64,000 nucleotides of DNA from Micropterix aruncella. Its lineage: Eukaryota; Arthropoda; Insecta; Lepidoptera; Micropterigidae. Numbering within the stretch: the first letter of the stretch is position 1; each line of letters begins with the position of its first letter. Below the pieces are notes generated by a model. The model was not told where the DNA came from, did not search any database, and was given only the letters and a program-made list of their open reading frames with translations. The position numbers and the translations under genes are program-made. The stretch is taken from the NCBI GenBank assembly GCA_944548615.1, contig OX155957.1:6561219-6625218 (forward strand), given 5' to 3'. This document shows positions 10,481 through 22,189 of this stretch, piece by piece.

Positions 10481-12996
10481 TAGTGTCGCAGTATTTTTTC
10501 AGGCGATCGCTATACCGCTAAATATTCTCGTAATCAGCAGTGAGTTTTAACACAGAGAATATTTTTTAAATCTTCAGCGTAATTAAGTAACTCGCTATAG
10601 TGGGAACAGTTACTGATATCGTTTATAATGCATATGTGTTAACAATTTTTTTATTAAATACTGCATAGCTGTGGCTCAGTCAGATGACCCTGTTTTTTTT
10701 TCAAAAATAGGAAGGTTTGACAGGTCATAGATGTCTAAATAATATGTATAAAAAAACACATGCGTATTCGAGTGCAATGTTATGGCAACATTTCAAGCAA
10801 TCGATGAAGAACTTTCGGAGATTGAGCATTTTGAACAAATGAACATTTACAATTTTATTTGTACAGGCAGATAGCAAAACATTGATTTTAACCCTTCCTA
10901 TTTGAGTTAACCATTTTTGGTTAGACGCTTACAAATGCTAAAATTGTATCTAACCAATATTGGTTAGGGCGCTCCGCGCTGCGTAAAATTCCAACTTTTT
11001 AAATATTTATTCATTATTATCTTAATTGTTTGACGAGATAAGGTTATAATACTATAAATTTCAAATTTCAATGCGATCATTATACAGTTATTCTTTTTAC
11101 GATCCGTATAGTAGTTTAAAAGTTATGGTGGTTTTTCTCAAGGCCATCGACTTCACGCACAAAACTGTCCCGGGCAGAAGTGACGACTAAATTTTTACCC
11201 TGCGATAGGAGGGGTTAATGTTTTTAAAGATTGTAGTATAATTGTGCCTCAGAAATTACCCCCCTAAGTCTATTTGTCTAAGTATGGCTTAGCTCTTTTT
11301 AGCGCTATTACGTTGAAATAAAATCAAGTCATATTTACTAAACTTCGATATAGAGATATTAAATAAACGGAAGGCACGTATCGATCGTATATCATGGCCT
11401 AAATGTGTGGTTTATTTATTGAAGAGAGTCACGAAGCATATGAACGGTTCAACTGCTTAGTTCTCAATCGTAATTGTAGGCTAACTGTTTTGTGTATTGT
11501 GTGCAATAGTTGCAAGCGGAGACTATGCGTTGGAAAGAATTATTTATGCAGTGTGCATCTGCTTAGTCTAGACTTAGGGTCGGTTATTAGATAGATGGTG
11601 TTAGTAAAAACGTTTCTCAATAATGTATTAATTTGCAATGTACCGAAGAATATGGATCATAGTACAAATATTATAAACAAAAAACAAATAACAGCTCCAA
11701 TTCATATACATGTAGACTGTAAATGTTTCATTATTTACTAAGATAATAACAAAACATGACCTCTTAAAAACCCGTCAATTTTCCAGATTTGGCATTTTTT
11801 TAAATTTTGAGAAATATCTATCAGATTACTTATGGCTTAGATGTATATCACAAGTTTTGCTTTGGCTATACAAAATAAAAATATAAAATAGGTTGAAACT
11901 AGAAAAAAATAATAACAAAAGAAAACTAATTATAATAACGACGAAAAGGGTAGGAAAGATATGACGTCGGCAATGACATTATTTATCATGTTTCATTATC
12001 ATAATGGCAATACATTTTTTCATAATAGAAAATCCTAAACGTTGCATATCACATTGTAAACGTGATTCAATGGGAAATTTTGTAAAATCAAGGACCAACT
12101 TTATCTAGTACATTTTATAACAAAACCTAAATTTAAACTTGGATATGAAAACGTCATTAGACCAAATGATTAAAAGACACTTTTATAGACTATTTATTTT
12201 TACCAACTATTTATTAGAAAATATTAGTGCTACCGAAAGATTATTTAGTCTGTTCCTGGCAAGCCGCCAAGCACTGATTTCATCTGAATAATAATTTCAT
12301 AAATCGATATCGTCGATACACAGACACAGACAGACAGACACGCCGATAGGCTTCAGTCTGAAAATGGTCTCCTCGTCGGTTGGTGAGCAGAGAAAGTAAA
12401 AAGTTATCTCTATAGACACAGCTTTAAATAAACTGACCTAAGGTAGAGTTTTCTCAATATTTCACAGAAGTTCCAAATATCTAAAACAGTGGAGATCTCA
12501 TTGGGATCATGTTTTGCTGTTGTGGTAGTATGTCATTATACCTACCAGCATTTGCAGGGTTTACGAAGTAAAATTTTATTCAAAGACGTTTATTCCCTAA
12601 TCAGTTATTCATTCTGTCGTTTATTATTGCTCGGGTATTCTATTGTTTGCAATAGGGAAACAGTTTAAAATTCGTGATATTTTCTAATAAAAGTTTCTTC
12701 GTGGCAATAATATTTATGTACCAAACACCACGAACGAGAGCATTGTGCGTTACTGATTTGATCTCTTCCCTTCCGATAATTTTGATCTTGAGAACGAGCC
12801 ACGTGGACGATTGAAGAGTAAGGTTGGACGATACATTAACAGCGACAGTGAAAGCAGATCAGTCGCAAAATACGGCTAAGATAGCATCAGCTTTCAACGT
12901 GACAAAACAACATTAACCCCTGGGAGGCCAAAAACGCAATCGGTGGTTGCGGTGATTAACAGATCCGCGCCTAGCCATTTCGCCCGCCTTCATATA
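10481..12996. other. AT-rich intergenic DNA
   Basis: No gene recognised. Short palindromes of the type TAACCA/TTGGTTA occur near 10900-10965, and a (CAGA)n-like run near 12320-12340. Confidence 0.45.
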
Positions 12997-13290
12997 CAGG
13001 TTGAGTTTTAATTAACCGGCATCCTTCAAGGGGTGAATCAGTAAGAGCAAGTAAGTAACTTTTAATTTTTTTAAATGTTAAAAACAAAAATAAAGATGTA
13101 TTTTTTTATTGTAAAAATTTGAAGAACTTGACTGTTAAAAAAAGTTTGACAAGCGTTTGAGCGCGCTGCGCCATCTAGCAGTAGGCAAAATATCACTAAT
13201 AAACAATATCAACGATATTTTAACTACCGCTAGATGACGCATCGTGCTCAACGCTTTTCATACTATTTTTCAGAAAATAAAAATAATTAA
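12997..13290. mobile_element. MITE family A, copy 2 (right end lost)
   Basis: Begins CAGGTTGAGTTTTAATTA after a TA and carries the family core ('gcgccatctagcagtaggca', then the inverted 'aacaatatcaacgatatttt' block). The right terminal repeat is not found; the sequence passes into repeat family M. Confidence 0.7.
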
Positions 13291-13545
13291 ATTTTAAGGA
13301 CTGATTGATAATAAAAAGCTATTATTTAACAAATGATAACAAAACAGCGTTCAATTATAGTGCCATCTATCGCATATTTTATATAGGCTGATTACATATC
13401 AGAAACATTACGGAGAGATTAGTATGCCATATATTCGTTATTTGAACATTAAATCGCGTAATTATTACGTATAGAAACTTGTATACCAAATTAAAAAATT
13501 ATATGTTTATGTAAATAATATTAAAATAATATTTTTTATTTTTTT
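13291..13545. repeat. Dispersed repeat family M, copy 1
   Basis: Similar over about 250 bp to 50585-50850, sharing 'attgataataaaaa', 'ccatctatcgcat', 'gatttgaacattaaa'-like blocks in the same order. AT-rich, non-coding, identity unknown. Confidence 0.6.
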
Positions 13546-14108
13546 TTTATTTTATAAAATTATACAAAACAATACAATTGATTTTTGCGAAGCAGATAAG
13601 ATTGCATTTGTGTGGATTTCATCCCCCCACTAGATTGTATATCTGTTCTGGGGTGATAGTATTTAAGACTTCACTTTAATCATAGTGACTTCACTTTCTT
13701 TTTTTTTTTTTTTTTTTTCACATTCATTCCGATCGCTCATTCATTGTTATAAATTTTAAGGTTATTATAAATATATAAATGTGTATATAAATAAAGAACT
13801 AATATTAAATAAAGAAAAAGAAAATATTTAAGTTTATAGATAGGTAAAATAAATAAATATATAGATTAATATATAACTAAATTGACCAATAAATTAAGTA
13901 GCCTAAAAAGGTTTCTTACTGTGCACATATACTTGTGAATTTAATTAATTAATATAATATTATCATTTTTTTTTTAAACATAATCAACCGAAAAACATAT
14001 TTCTTATCAAGTATCAGGTGATCGAAGTTTGATCCCTCAAATTATCGACCGATACCAGTACCTGATGTTTGAGCAAAAATTTAAAAAAAAATTGTAATTA
14101 CACAACTC
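13546..14108. other. AT-rich DNA with poly(T) runs
   Basis: A T-run of about 20 lies at 13699-13719. Otherwise nothing recognised. Confidence 0.5.
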
Positions 14109-14442
14109 TGTAATCATCTAGAAACCAATCACATGTCATCCGAAAACCAATACGGCTTCAGATCCAAAAATGGGAACACAAGATGCAGTACTAAAAATGT
14201 CAGAGCATATGACTAGGTATGTAGACGCCAACAAAAAGTGTATTACTGTACTTCCCGACCCCGCGCAAGCTGCTGACACAGTATCCCATGAAATGCTCCT
14301 AATGAAACTTGGGAAATATGGTATTACAGGTATCGAACTAAACTGGTTTCGCAGCTGTATTGGATCCCGAAAACAGCGTACCCGGGCAGGCGATTCACCC
14401 AGTAATAGTCTCCACAATAATCATGGGGTCCCACTAATATGA
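14109..14442 (+). mobile_element. Non-LTR reverse transcriptase fragment
   Basis: Reads SSENQYGFRS, then after a one-base frameshift near 14168 TQDAVLKMSEH, ITVLPDPAQAADTVSHEMLL and NNHGVP. These match the RT block of CR1/Jockey LINEs (N-YGFR, F-D--KAFDTV-H--L, GVPQGS). The catalytic-block 'FLDLAKAFD' is altered to 'LPDPAQAAD', and coding ends before GVPQGSVL is completed. Dead fragment of about 110 codons. Confidence 0.85.
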
Positions 14443-14985
14443 TTTAAAAACTCCTCTGTTACTATATTATTATTTTATTTTTACATAATATACGGAAATG
14501 GCGTGTTTAGAACGCCATCTATTGGGCTATTGAACTTAAGAAAAGATTAATAACTGTTTGCAAGTATATGTGCCACACGTTGCGTTTCGTAGTAAAATCC
14601 TATCTGCCAAAACGTAGTACGACATTATGCAACGTAATACCCTTTATAATCAATGGTGCTATAAATCATAAAACATATTATCAGCTCCAAGTCTATGGTG
14701 CGCCGTATGAGTATGAAAAGCACGCGCGCGCGAACGCGAAGCGATCGCTGAGAATTGACAATAGTCCAACCGAAGGTTTTTACTGATTTTCCTAAAGCAT
14801 CCGCAATGAAAGCGACGTTTTCTAAAGAAATCGCTCGACATGATGACATAACCGGCCGCGGCGCGCGTCGTTGCTGCGCTCCGGCGAACCAATGTCACAA
14901 GATTGCCCGATGTTAACGAGAAGACAAACCTGTTGCAATCGCTATGTAAATAGTGTTAACGATATTTGTTTGATTGTACGTCTGA
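14443..14985. other. Unassigned sequence
   Basis: Includes a CpG-rich patch at 14720-14880 ('cacgcgcgcgcgaacgcgaa', 'ccggccgcggcgcgcg') with overlapping short frames on both strands. No product recognised. Confidence 0.35.
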
Positions 14986-15565
14986 GTATCAACACAACGG
15001 GCGATCCCTTCACCCCAGGTCGTTCAATCTCCCATTGAGTAAATGTGAAGACCAAGTGGACAAAGACAGTCCACCGTCTAGCTCCGCCAACAAGCCCGTG
15101 ATATTCAACGCCCTACCGCGAGGGCTGGGAAGTGTACCCAGCGGGCCTACCTCACGACCTTACTACCAGATTTGACCAAACTTATCCGTCTTCCAGTCTG
15201 GTCACGGATTCGAAATCGCATGCGCCAACTCTAGCGTAATTCAGTTTTTTTTTTTGTGCCCCTTTAACTCGCAAGGGATTGGGTGACCAACGGGTCGTTT
15301 CAAGAGTCCTGGCTAGGTCAAACACTACTCCCGCTTCTTGGGAAACGTATAAGAGTATTTCCAGACCCCTACCTCTGGAAATTCTCCGGGGAGCACAGGC
15401 GATTGCCTAACGCCGCACGATACGCAAACTGCCTAGAAGCGTCCGAGATGTTTCACGACACAACCGTGACAGGGTTCACAGAGTCCTTTCCAGGTGTGTC
15501 CCACTTCGAGAAGGCCACCGGATGGGAGTTAAACCATGTGTTGAGCCGACCCAAGATAACAAACA
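14986..15565 (+). mobile_element. Family X, degenerate copy
   Basis: Begins 'tatcaacacaacgggcga', keeps the order of X blocks ('cgccctaccgcgaggg', 'cggattcgaaatcgc', 'gattgcctaacgccgcac') and ends near 'tgagccgacccaagat'. Contains a T-run insertion at 15246-15255. Confidence 0.65.
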
Positions 15566-16074
15566 AGTCATATGACATAAGCTGCGCGGATTTCTTAGGT
15601 ATTTGATTGTACAGTTAAGTGTAGTTCCTTGAAATTAATAGGTAATGACCACAAATATTCCTAAATCTGATTTTCGGTGCCAAAAGTGGCCGTCGCACCC
15701 ACAAGAAGGGATAAATTGAGTCAATAAAAGACGTACCATTATCAGGGCATTTACTATGAAACGGGATTTCAAAACCCAAACACTGGTCGAAAATCGTCTA
15801 TTCAATTAACATGGTGCGCACAGCAGGTCAAACCTCTACGCGCCAAATTTTGCTTGTTCAAAAACTTTTGATTGTTCAAAATATATATAAATAATTCTAT
15901 TCCAGCTACGATACTTTATGTTAGTTAGCACTGCGCCCGTGCTGGCGGTTAAGTATATAATATCTAACGGCTCCGTGCAGCTTGGGCCTGATGACCTGTT
16001 TGTCATTTTCATCGAAATCTCATCGAAAAGGGACGAAACAGAAAAAGGACTCTGTGAACTCAATCACGGCTATA
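15566..16074. other. Unassigned sequence
   Basis: No features recognised. The short frames at 15836-16063 and 15918-16205 overlap on opposite strands and are not convincing. Confidence 0.4.
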
Positions 16075-16205
16075 CTGTGGACAGGTGTGATCTATCCTCT
16101 GGGGGGAGACCTCGGGCGATACTGGGCGGTTTGAGCCTCGTGTGGCGTTTGCCAATCGACTGTGCACTACAGCGAATAACCGGGAGGTCTGGAAACGATC
16201 TTTAA
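16075..16205 (-). mobile_element. Family X fragment, inverted
   Basis: 'gcctcgtgtggcgtttgcca', 'atcgactgtgcac' and 'gggaggtctgga' are the reverse complement of the 3' third of X. Confidence 0.55.
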
Positions 16206-16206
16206 C

Positions 16207-16617
16207 GCCGACGAAATGTGATCACTGACCAATAGTTTAATCCGTTCGATCTTTGCAAAGAGAAATTTGCTATGACTTCATTGATATATAATTAAGATAT
16301 AACCGGTTTTAATAATAACACAGCCTGATCCATAGACGAGTGTTACACGTTTAATCTGGCATCAGTTCAGTCCGTGACGTTAGTCAGACTGACGGGTAAC
16401 TGATAGTTTATTGCGTTGACTGATAGACTGAACTGATGGATTTTGAAATATTTTAATATTTTCTATCACTCCATAAGTCAGTTCATGATCAAGGTCGCGA
16501 ACTGAACTGATGCCAGATTAAACATGTAACATCCGTCTATGTCTTTCCTTTCTATACGAAAAAAAAATGCGAGTGACGCCAACGAAATGTGACCACTGAC
16601 CAACGATTTAGTCCGTT
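16207..16617 (+). repeat. Direct repeats flanking MITE B
   Basis: 'acgaaatgtgatcactgacc' near 16211 and 'acgaaatgtgaccactgacc' near 16578 each continue with a similar '...tttagtccgttcg' block. The two copies of about 42 bp are about 367 bp apart, with the MITE between them. Confidence 0.6.
16331..16541. mobile_element. MITE family B with inverted repeats of about 40 bp
   Basis: CATAGACGAGTGTTACACGT... at 16331 returns inverted at 16501-16541 with few mismatches, and 'ctggcatcagttcagt' is shared by both arms. The TA inside CATAGACG/CGTCTATG could be the target duplication of a Tc1/mariner-type element (TA, then GACGNNTGTTAC). Total about 211 bp, non-coding. Confidence 0.75.
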
Positions 16618-17042
16618 CGTTCATTGCAAAAAGGTGATTGGTTCCATGTCTAAAGTTAGAATGTTTAAGCGTCGATACTTACGGCTGCTTATTAGTCAGG
16701 ACGGCCTTGTCTTAGATATTCCGCCGACTTCCGTTTCGCTAAAGCAAACGCTTTTTTTACCGGTAATTGTTGGTGACAGTAGTTAGACGTACTTATTCAT
16801 TCGGAAAAATTCCTCTTTTTTCTGGCGTAATCGTAGACGCAATCTGTGCGTTGGATTAGGCAGATTGCTATTAGGTCCGGGAGTAAGACTTTATGTAATG
16901 GCGCAAGGAGCAATTATTTCATTTTATCTAGATTCTAGATGAGCAGGTACATTTATTTATTTTTATTAATTTATTGTAGTAATGCAAATGTAGTATGTGT
17001 ATATACAAACATGTATGCAAATATATTATGTGCACGTATATA
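16618..17042. other. Unassigned sequence
   Basis: No feature recognised; the 65-codon frame at 16589-16786 is not recognised. Confidence 0.4.
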
Positions 17043-17417
17043 CAGGTGACTTTTTAATTAGTGACATTGTCGAAGTGGATAAATCAATAAGAGCGAATAA
17101 CCAATTTTTTTTTTTAAAAAATGGGAAACACGCTTTTTTTTTGGTTAATTTGAAAAACTTGGTTAATAAATAAAAAATTTGACAATTCTGAGTACGCTAC
17201 GCTATCTATCAATATGTAAAATATCGCAAATATGCAATATTCGCGATTTTTTATCTACTGTTAGATGGTGCAACGCACTTTAACTTTCTATACTAATTTT
17301 CTAAACAAAAAAAAATAAAAAAAAGTGTTTCGTTCCAAAATTGTCTATTAAAAGTTGATTATTTACACGTATTGATTCATCCACTTCAAGGATGTCACTA
17401 ATTAAAAACTCAACCTG
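17043..17417. mobile_element. MITE family A, copy 3 (complete)
   Basis: CAGGTGACTTTTTAATTA at the left and the inverted TTAAAAACTCAACCTG at the right, with inverted similarity continuing about 45 bp inwards (AGTGACATCCTTGAAGTGG type). About 375 bp. TA precedes the left end; the right flank is GATA. The core contains the inverted 'tcgcaaatatgcaatattcgcga' type block in part. Confidence 0.8.
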
Positions 17418-18289
17418 GATAAGTGTATACAAAAAAGTTATATATCAGAACTTAGGTAATATGTACAAAAATATTTTTAAAATTTATTCAATACCAGAAA
17501 TTGTATACATCGCCGTACTTCAGTAGCAATGTCACGTAACTAGGCCGGGAGCTGTTCTTAGGTAAACATTAAATTTTGTATGTTCTTGCTGAAAACTTAA
17601 TTTATAAAAATGGCATATTTATTCGTAAATGAATGTACCTACTATCAATATGTTAAAAACCTGAAATAATAAATGCAAAAAAAAAATAATTATAAAACAA
17701 TATATAAAAATAGGTAAATTCCTAAAACTAGGAGTGAAAAATTTAAATGTCAGCGGATAAAGTCAAATCAGTATAAATTTATTTACAATTCAGAAATATT
17801 TAGGAAATGGATATGAATTATTAGGTCCTTACCTATGTAATTGCCGTTGCTTCACAATAGCCATTTTGAGCTTTGTTAATTACAGATTGAGTTAGTATTT
17901 CAAATTGTAAAAAGCAACCTTATTCATCTTTCAAAATCAGTTCAAAAATTTCAAACAGATGTGGAAAAGCTCGTGTTTAAAAATAAAAACCTGGGCAATC
18001 GCTTTTCGTCATTACACAGAAGCACTTCAACCTACGAATACAATACAATATCGTTCTGCTCCAGTAGGAAGGCATTCCTATACTTAGATGCGTCATTGAG
18101 TCTAGCATTCTCAGTAATTTAATTAATTAAATAAAATGAACTACCGTGATATTTCTGACTATTTAAATTAATGTAAGTAATTTATAATTGGCATGAAAAT
18201 AATCAATAATTACAAAATAACGTAATAAGAAAAGAAGCTTATTTAATAAAGAGAACAATATATATAACCATAGTTATCATAGTAATAAT
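17418..18289. other. AT-rich intergenic DNA
   Basis: Nothing recognised. Confidence 0.5.
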
Positions 18290-18619
18290 ATGATAGCTAT
18301 TGAAATAGATAAAAGTATACTAAAAATGCCAAAATTTAAATTTACAATCAAATCCAGCAATACAGCCTTCGTCGATAAGAATAAAATTATACAATGCAAA
18401 AATACACAATTGACAGCAAACAGTCACAAAGTTGTTGAAGTTAAGACTGGAGACTCTTCGACGCCCACCGTACTCGTCATACTTTTGTCCAACAAACTTC
18501 CACTTTTGCCGGAATTTGGATACCCTTATATACGGAAAAAAACCATCACCGAAGAGGAAGTGAGCGAAAAAGGCTTTCAAATTGATTCTGCCCATGACAG
18601 TTTTACAGCAGAGGCATAA
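18290..18619 (+). CDS. Unrecognised 109-codon ORF
   Basis: An open frame of 109 codons from ATG to TAA in AT-rich DNA, with balanced composition: a Lys/Ile-rich N-terminal third, a central hydrophobic stretch (VLVILLSNKLPLLPEF), then an acidic stretch (TITEEEVSEKGF). No signal peptide or family is recognised. A second ATG at codon 13 is an equally good start. A 132-codon minus-strand frame overlaps it, so openness alone is weak evidence. Could be a retroelement fragment. Confidence 0.25.
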   Translation: MIAIEIDKSILKMPKFKFTIKSSNTAFVDKNKIIQCKNTQLTANSHKVVEVKTGDSSTPTVLVILLSNKLPLLPEFGYPYIRKKTITEEEVSEKGFQIDSAHDSFTAEA

Positions 18620-18716
18620 AACAACTTTCATTAAATTAACAAGGCAGCAGAGAAAATAGGGATGATGGTACAAGGAAATGTACATGTCTTCTGCCACGAT
18701 AGAAGTTAATAATAAC

Positions 18717-18860
18717 ACATAGTGGCATTGTGTATAGGTCGACTGATCTTACATTGTAAGGTTCCGTGTTCGATTTCCGGCTGGGTCACGATTTTCCTCA
18801 GGGATAAAATTAACGGAATTGCAATTAAATGATATCGATCGAATGCAATAACAAGATAAT
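18717..18860 (+). mobile_element. tRNA-derived SINE, 5' part
   Basis: tRNA-like head: 'tagtggcattgtgtataggt' (A-box region) and GGTTCCGTGTTCGATTTCC (B-box). Then 'attttcctcagggataaaat' and 'gatcgaatgcaataacaag', as in the other copies of this family. The 3' half is missing. B-box and A-box have drifted, so it is not a tRNA gene. Confidence 0.8.
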
Positions 18861-18997
18861 AATAAAAAAGACAAAAAAATACGTGTGGCACTCGGGGACT
18901 GCCACGGTAAAGCTATTTCATAGCATTTTAAACAACTTATGCAATTATAATTATTTATTTATTTTATTTATTTTATTTTTTCTGATATCAGATAACT

Positions 18998-19091
18998 GCG
19001 CTCTATCGGAAAACGTTGAAATTATTCCGAATCATTTGCGGCTGCGGAAGCAAATGATTCGGCATAATTTAAACGTCTTCCGATATAGCGC
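18998..19091. ncRNA. Long near-perfect hairpin (miRNA-precursor-like or palindromic MITE)
   Basis: Two 42-nt arms (18998-19039 and 19050-19091) pair over their full length with four mismatched positions and a 10-nt loop (19040-19049). Size, low mismatch and loop suit an animal pre-miRNA; this is shape only. It sits about 110 bp after a SINE fragment and a T/A-rich run. It could equally be a small palindromic DNA transposon. Strand is undetermined because both orientations fold. Confidence 0.4.
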
Positions 19092-19630
19092 CGCGCATGA
19101 ATTTTTTATTCAATAAACCAAAAAAACCGGACAAAAATCGTAGATAAAAAGATAGATAATTAAATTATCTTTAAAATGGTGCAGGTTTCATCGCCAGATA
19201 GTATTTGCGTAGTAGTCGTTTTTCTGTTCGGTTAGACCAAATTTCACAAATTAATTACACTATGTAATATAAACAAAATCTAAAATATTCAAGGCTAAGA
19301 ATATTAGGAAAATGTTCTTGTTTAATGAGGAATTACTGCGAATTACTTGTCATGTAATTGTATAGGCATTCAAGGATGTGTCAAACCCATTGTCACGTTA
19401 CCGGATTTAATGACATAAATAATATAATATAATAAAAGAAATGAATTAGTAAAATGTACCTATCTTTATTACAGACTCGTCGACCGACCGACGGATATAT
19501 GGGGCGATAAAACGCCTAGATGATTTAAAATATTCGTTGATTTGATTAATTGGAATTAACAATATAAACTTGATTTGATTAATGGAATTAACAATTAAAA
19601 ATATAATTATTTAAAATTACTGGAATAGAA
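19092..19630. other. AT-rich spacer
   Basis: Contains a short local duplication near 19535-19590 ('ttgatttgattaattggaat' type). Otherwise nothing recognised. Confidence 0.5.
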
Positions 19631-20335
19631 AAATAACGACAGAGCAAGAGCCTCAGGTCGAGGGCATGTTTCTCGAGTTCACTGCGATTCGGGAAAAGGT
19701 TCCGAGGACGGGTTTGCAAAATTATCGGAGAGATCCCGCGGCTTAGCCAACGCGGACGTCTTGCGGGGTCGGGCACTGACTGCCTTGAAGACGGCCCCTG
19801 AAGAGGTGCTTGAAGAGCGAAGATGTAAAGCTGCTTCTGGAGAGCGGAGCAGGAACGCTTGAAGGAACGATGGGCGCACGCGGTGCGGCGGTCGTCAGCT
19901 ATCGCCCGGGGCGGGCACAGCAGCTGAAGCGGGCGACGGGGCGCTCAACTCCTGAGCGCGCCCCCGGCGAAGGAGAACGGCCGCTGTTCCGCGTGGCCGA
20001 AGGCGAGGAAGAATTTCAGGCCATCGCTGGTCTCCGGCGAGGAGACGCGCGCGCACACCGACGCCGCGCGCGTCGGCCTTTATACGCCGACCATGCGCTG
20101 TTTTAGAACTCCATCCTTGGCGAAGAATTAGTGTCCCCGAAGGACCCCTGTAAAACCACAAGAAACGCCACGCATTAGCCTTGCCCTAACGGAAATCTCC
20201 CTTTTTGCCGGTAGTTGGGAAAAGGATAGCGCGGATTGGCTCTTTTCCCAACCCCCAGCGAGCACGTGTTTGTGACACGTTCCCTCATTTCCAACCGGCG
20301 AAACGCGATGTGATGTGACACCATACATTCTGGTA
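19631..20335. promoter_or_regulatory. CpG-rich tract, possible promoter or 5' region of a retroelement
   Basis: About 700 bp of strongly GC/CpG-rich DNA in a 35%-GC setting. A TATA-like 'cctttatacgcc' (about 20077) lies within 'gcgcgtcgg...'. A similar 'ccctttatacagcc' in CpG-rich context appears at about 54300 beside a LINE 3' UTR, so a retroelement origin is possible. Frames on both strands (19810-20106 plus; 19895-20161 minus) are probably by-products of low stop density. Confidence 0.35.
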
Positions 20336-21202
20336 AGTTAGGTTAGTTTTTTCAAAAATAATACATAAACACTTATATGGCGGCAGGCTAAGTTAGTTTT
20401 TTTAAACAATCTTAAAAACTGAGAAACAAAAAAAAAAGAAAAATTGTAGGTTAATTTGTTTTTTTTTATGTGAAACATTGCGCATTTGAGGCTCTTTTCT
20501 ATCACTATCACTGTGTGTTCTAAAATTATTTCTAAAGTAACGTATTTTTGTAGGGCGACACATTCTTACAGACAAGTTACACGCACACATACATATAAAC
20601 ACCTCATATTACGGACCCGCCTATCACAATAAATAGTAGAAACCATAATTCGGTCAATTAAATATATACATACTTGTAACAGATTTTTTTTGTTAATTAA
20701 TTTCCCTGGGCTATCATATGTTAGGAAACACATACACTTGAGTATATGATATTTGTAAAGTTTGTAACAAAATTTTGAAAATGGTGTTTTCTATTGGAAC
20801 CACGTTTACGTGAAATACCAGACACGACGCACAGACATTGCAATGTAACCGAAAATAGTTCAACGAACGGTCAAGCGACAAGCATGACGGCAAAGCGGTC
20901 AAAGAGTTACGTGTGCATGTTAAATCAAATGTGCCACTTGCATACTATGTTTGTGAGGTACTTGCACGGGAAGTGACAATGAAATAGTCGAAGCACGTGC
21001 GTCCTCCTAATTAAAATTACGATCAATATAAAATATGGATTTGGGAGCCCGGTATAAAATAAATCTAATTTACACTAAATAAGCCAAGTACATTCCTTGC
21101 AATTATTTACACGAAGCTTTGATACACTGAACATATAGCAATTAAGGGTCGGCTCAATATAAAAGCCTAAGTCACCCTAAGACTTTCCCGGTAAGCAGAC
21201 GA
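20336..21202. other. AT-rich intergenic DNA
   Basis: Repeated 'aagttaggttagttttttcaaa'-like motif at 20333 and 20390 (short). No gene recognised. Confidence 0.45.
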
Positions 21203-21217
21203 CCCCCCCCCCCCCCC
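21203..21217. repeat. Poly(C) run of 15 in a C-rich patch
   Basis: Fifteen consecutive C within 'gacgacccc...ttcccccgcgcgcc'; C-rich to about 21260. Mononucleotide G/C runs of this length are uncommon in AT-rich DNA and prone to assembly error. Confidence 0.8.
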
Positions 21218-21589
21218 TTCCCCCGCGCGCCAACCCCCAACCTCCAACCCTCCCCCTCCTTTGACAACGCACCTCACCCGATAGTGATTGTGTTGTGATC
21301 ATGATCGCAAATATATTGCAATATATATTTGCAGAATTTTTGTAGTATTTCCGTGGTAATAAAATGGCTATTTTCCAATATGATGTAGTAGTTTCCTAAA
21401 TACGGAGGAATTTTCAAAATATTTGTGTCGCTTGTAGAAGAAAAATTCCTACCAAATTGTTTCTCAACGTGGTTTCGGGCCAAAACGACACATCTGTGTG
21501 CAGTATTTCAAGGCCAATATTTCGTCCAATATTTCTAAGTCCAATATTTCTAAGTCCAAAATTTGTCCAATATTTCTAAGTCCAATATT
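21218..21589. other. Unassigned, with a short tandem repeat
   Basis: Near 21510-21595 the unit 'tccaatatttctaag' recurs about four times in imperfect tandem. No gene recognised. Confidence 0.5.
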
Positions 21590-21900
21590 TCGAGATTGAA
21601 GTATGACTAGTGCACCCCCGGTCGATCGATTTCAACGACAATCTTTTCAACTCTTGCCATGATCAAATCATGCCTGCGTGCCAAATTTAAGCTCAATCGT
21701 ATCGTATCCACCCAGAGATCGTATCCACCCACAGAGGCACAGATAGATTTCACAGAGAAATGGTCTCAATCGTCTCAAGGGGGGGGGGATAAAAATAGAT
21801 ATGTCCGTCTTCATCTCGAATATATTTTTTATCGCGTTCACAAAACTTTCCCTTGGGCCGGAGAAGTAAAAACATTACTTCATAGAATCACAATTGCTAA
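21590..21900 (-). repeat. Dispersed repeat family G, copy 2
   Basis: Reverse complement matches 3225-3440 ('atggcaagagttgaaaagat', 'cactagtcata'). Beyond that block, 'atatgtccgtcttcat' and 'cccttgggccggagaagtaa' recur at 47.7-47.8 kb in the same orientation. Contains a 10-G run at about 21780. Confidence 0.6.
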
Positions 21901-22189
21901 AATGTTACCAATTATATAACTATAAATTATGGTATTTGTATGACACCAGATTCGTCTTCATTTCCTTATGTTGTCATTGTAATGAGACGATGCGCCCGCT
22001 GCCACCGTATTAACCTGTCGTCGACGTTGTTACCATTAGTCTTCATCTCTTACTCGCTAGGGTCATCCTAGTAAGAGATTATTTTTTGGGCAACTAACTG
22101 GGGGATGATGAAGTTCTATGGTGGCGAGGTCCTCTCATAATAGTTTCATTAGCTTTCTTGTAGGTTTGCCATGCTAAGTACTTAAGTTG
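21901..22189. other. Unassigned spacer
   Basis: Nothing recognised. Confidence 0.4.

Noticed and set aside
12730..12996. Possible transposase helix-turn-helix remnant
   Set aside because: A few residues (LTPGRPKTQ) looked suggestive, but no consistent frame or second motif supports it.
18320..18718. 132-codon minus-strand ORF
   Set aside because: Cys/Phe/Leu-rich low-quality composition, overlaps the plus-strand frame and runs into a SINE.
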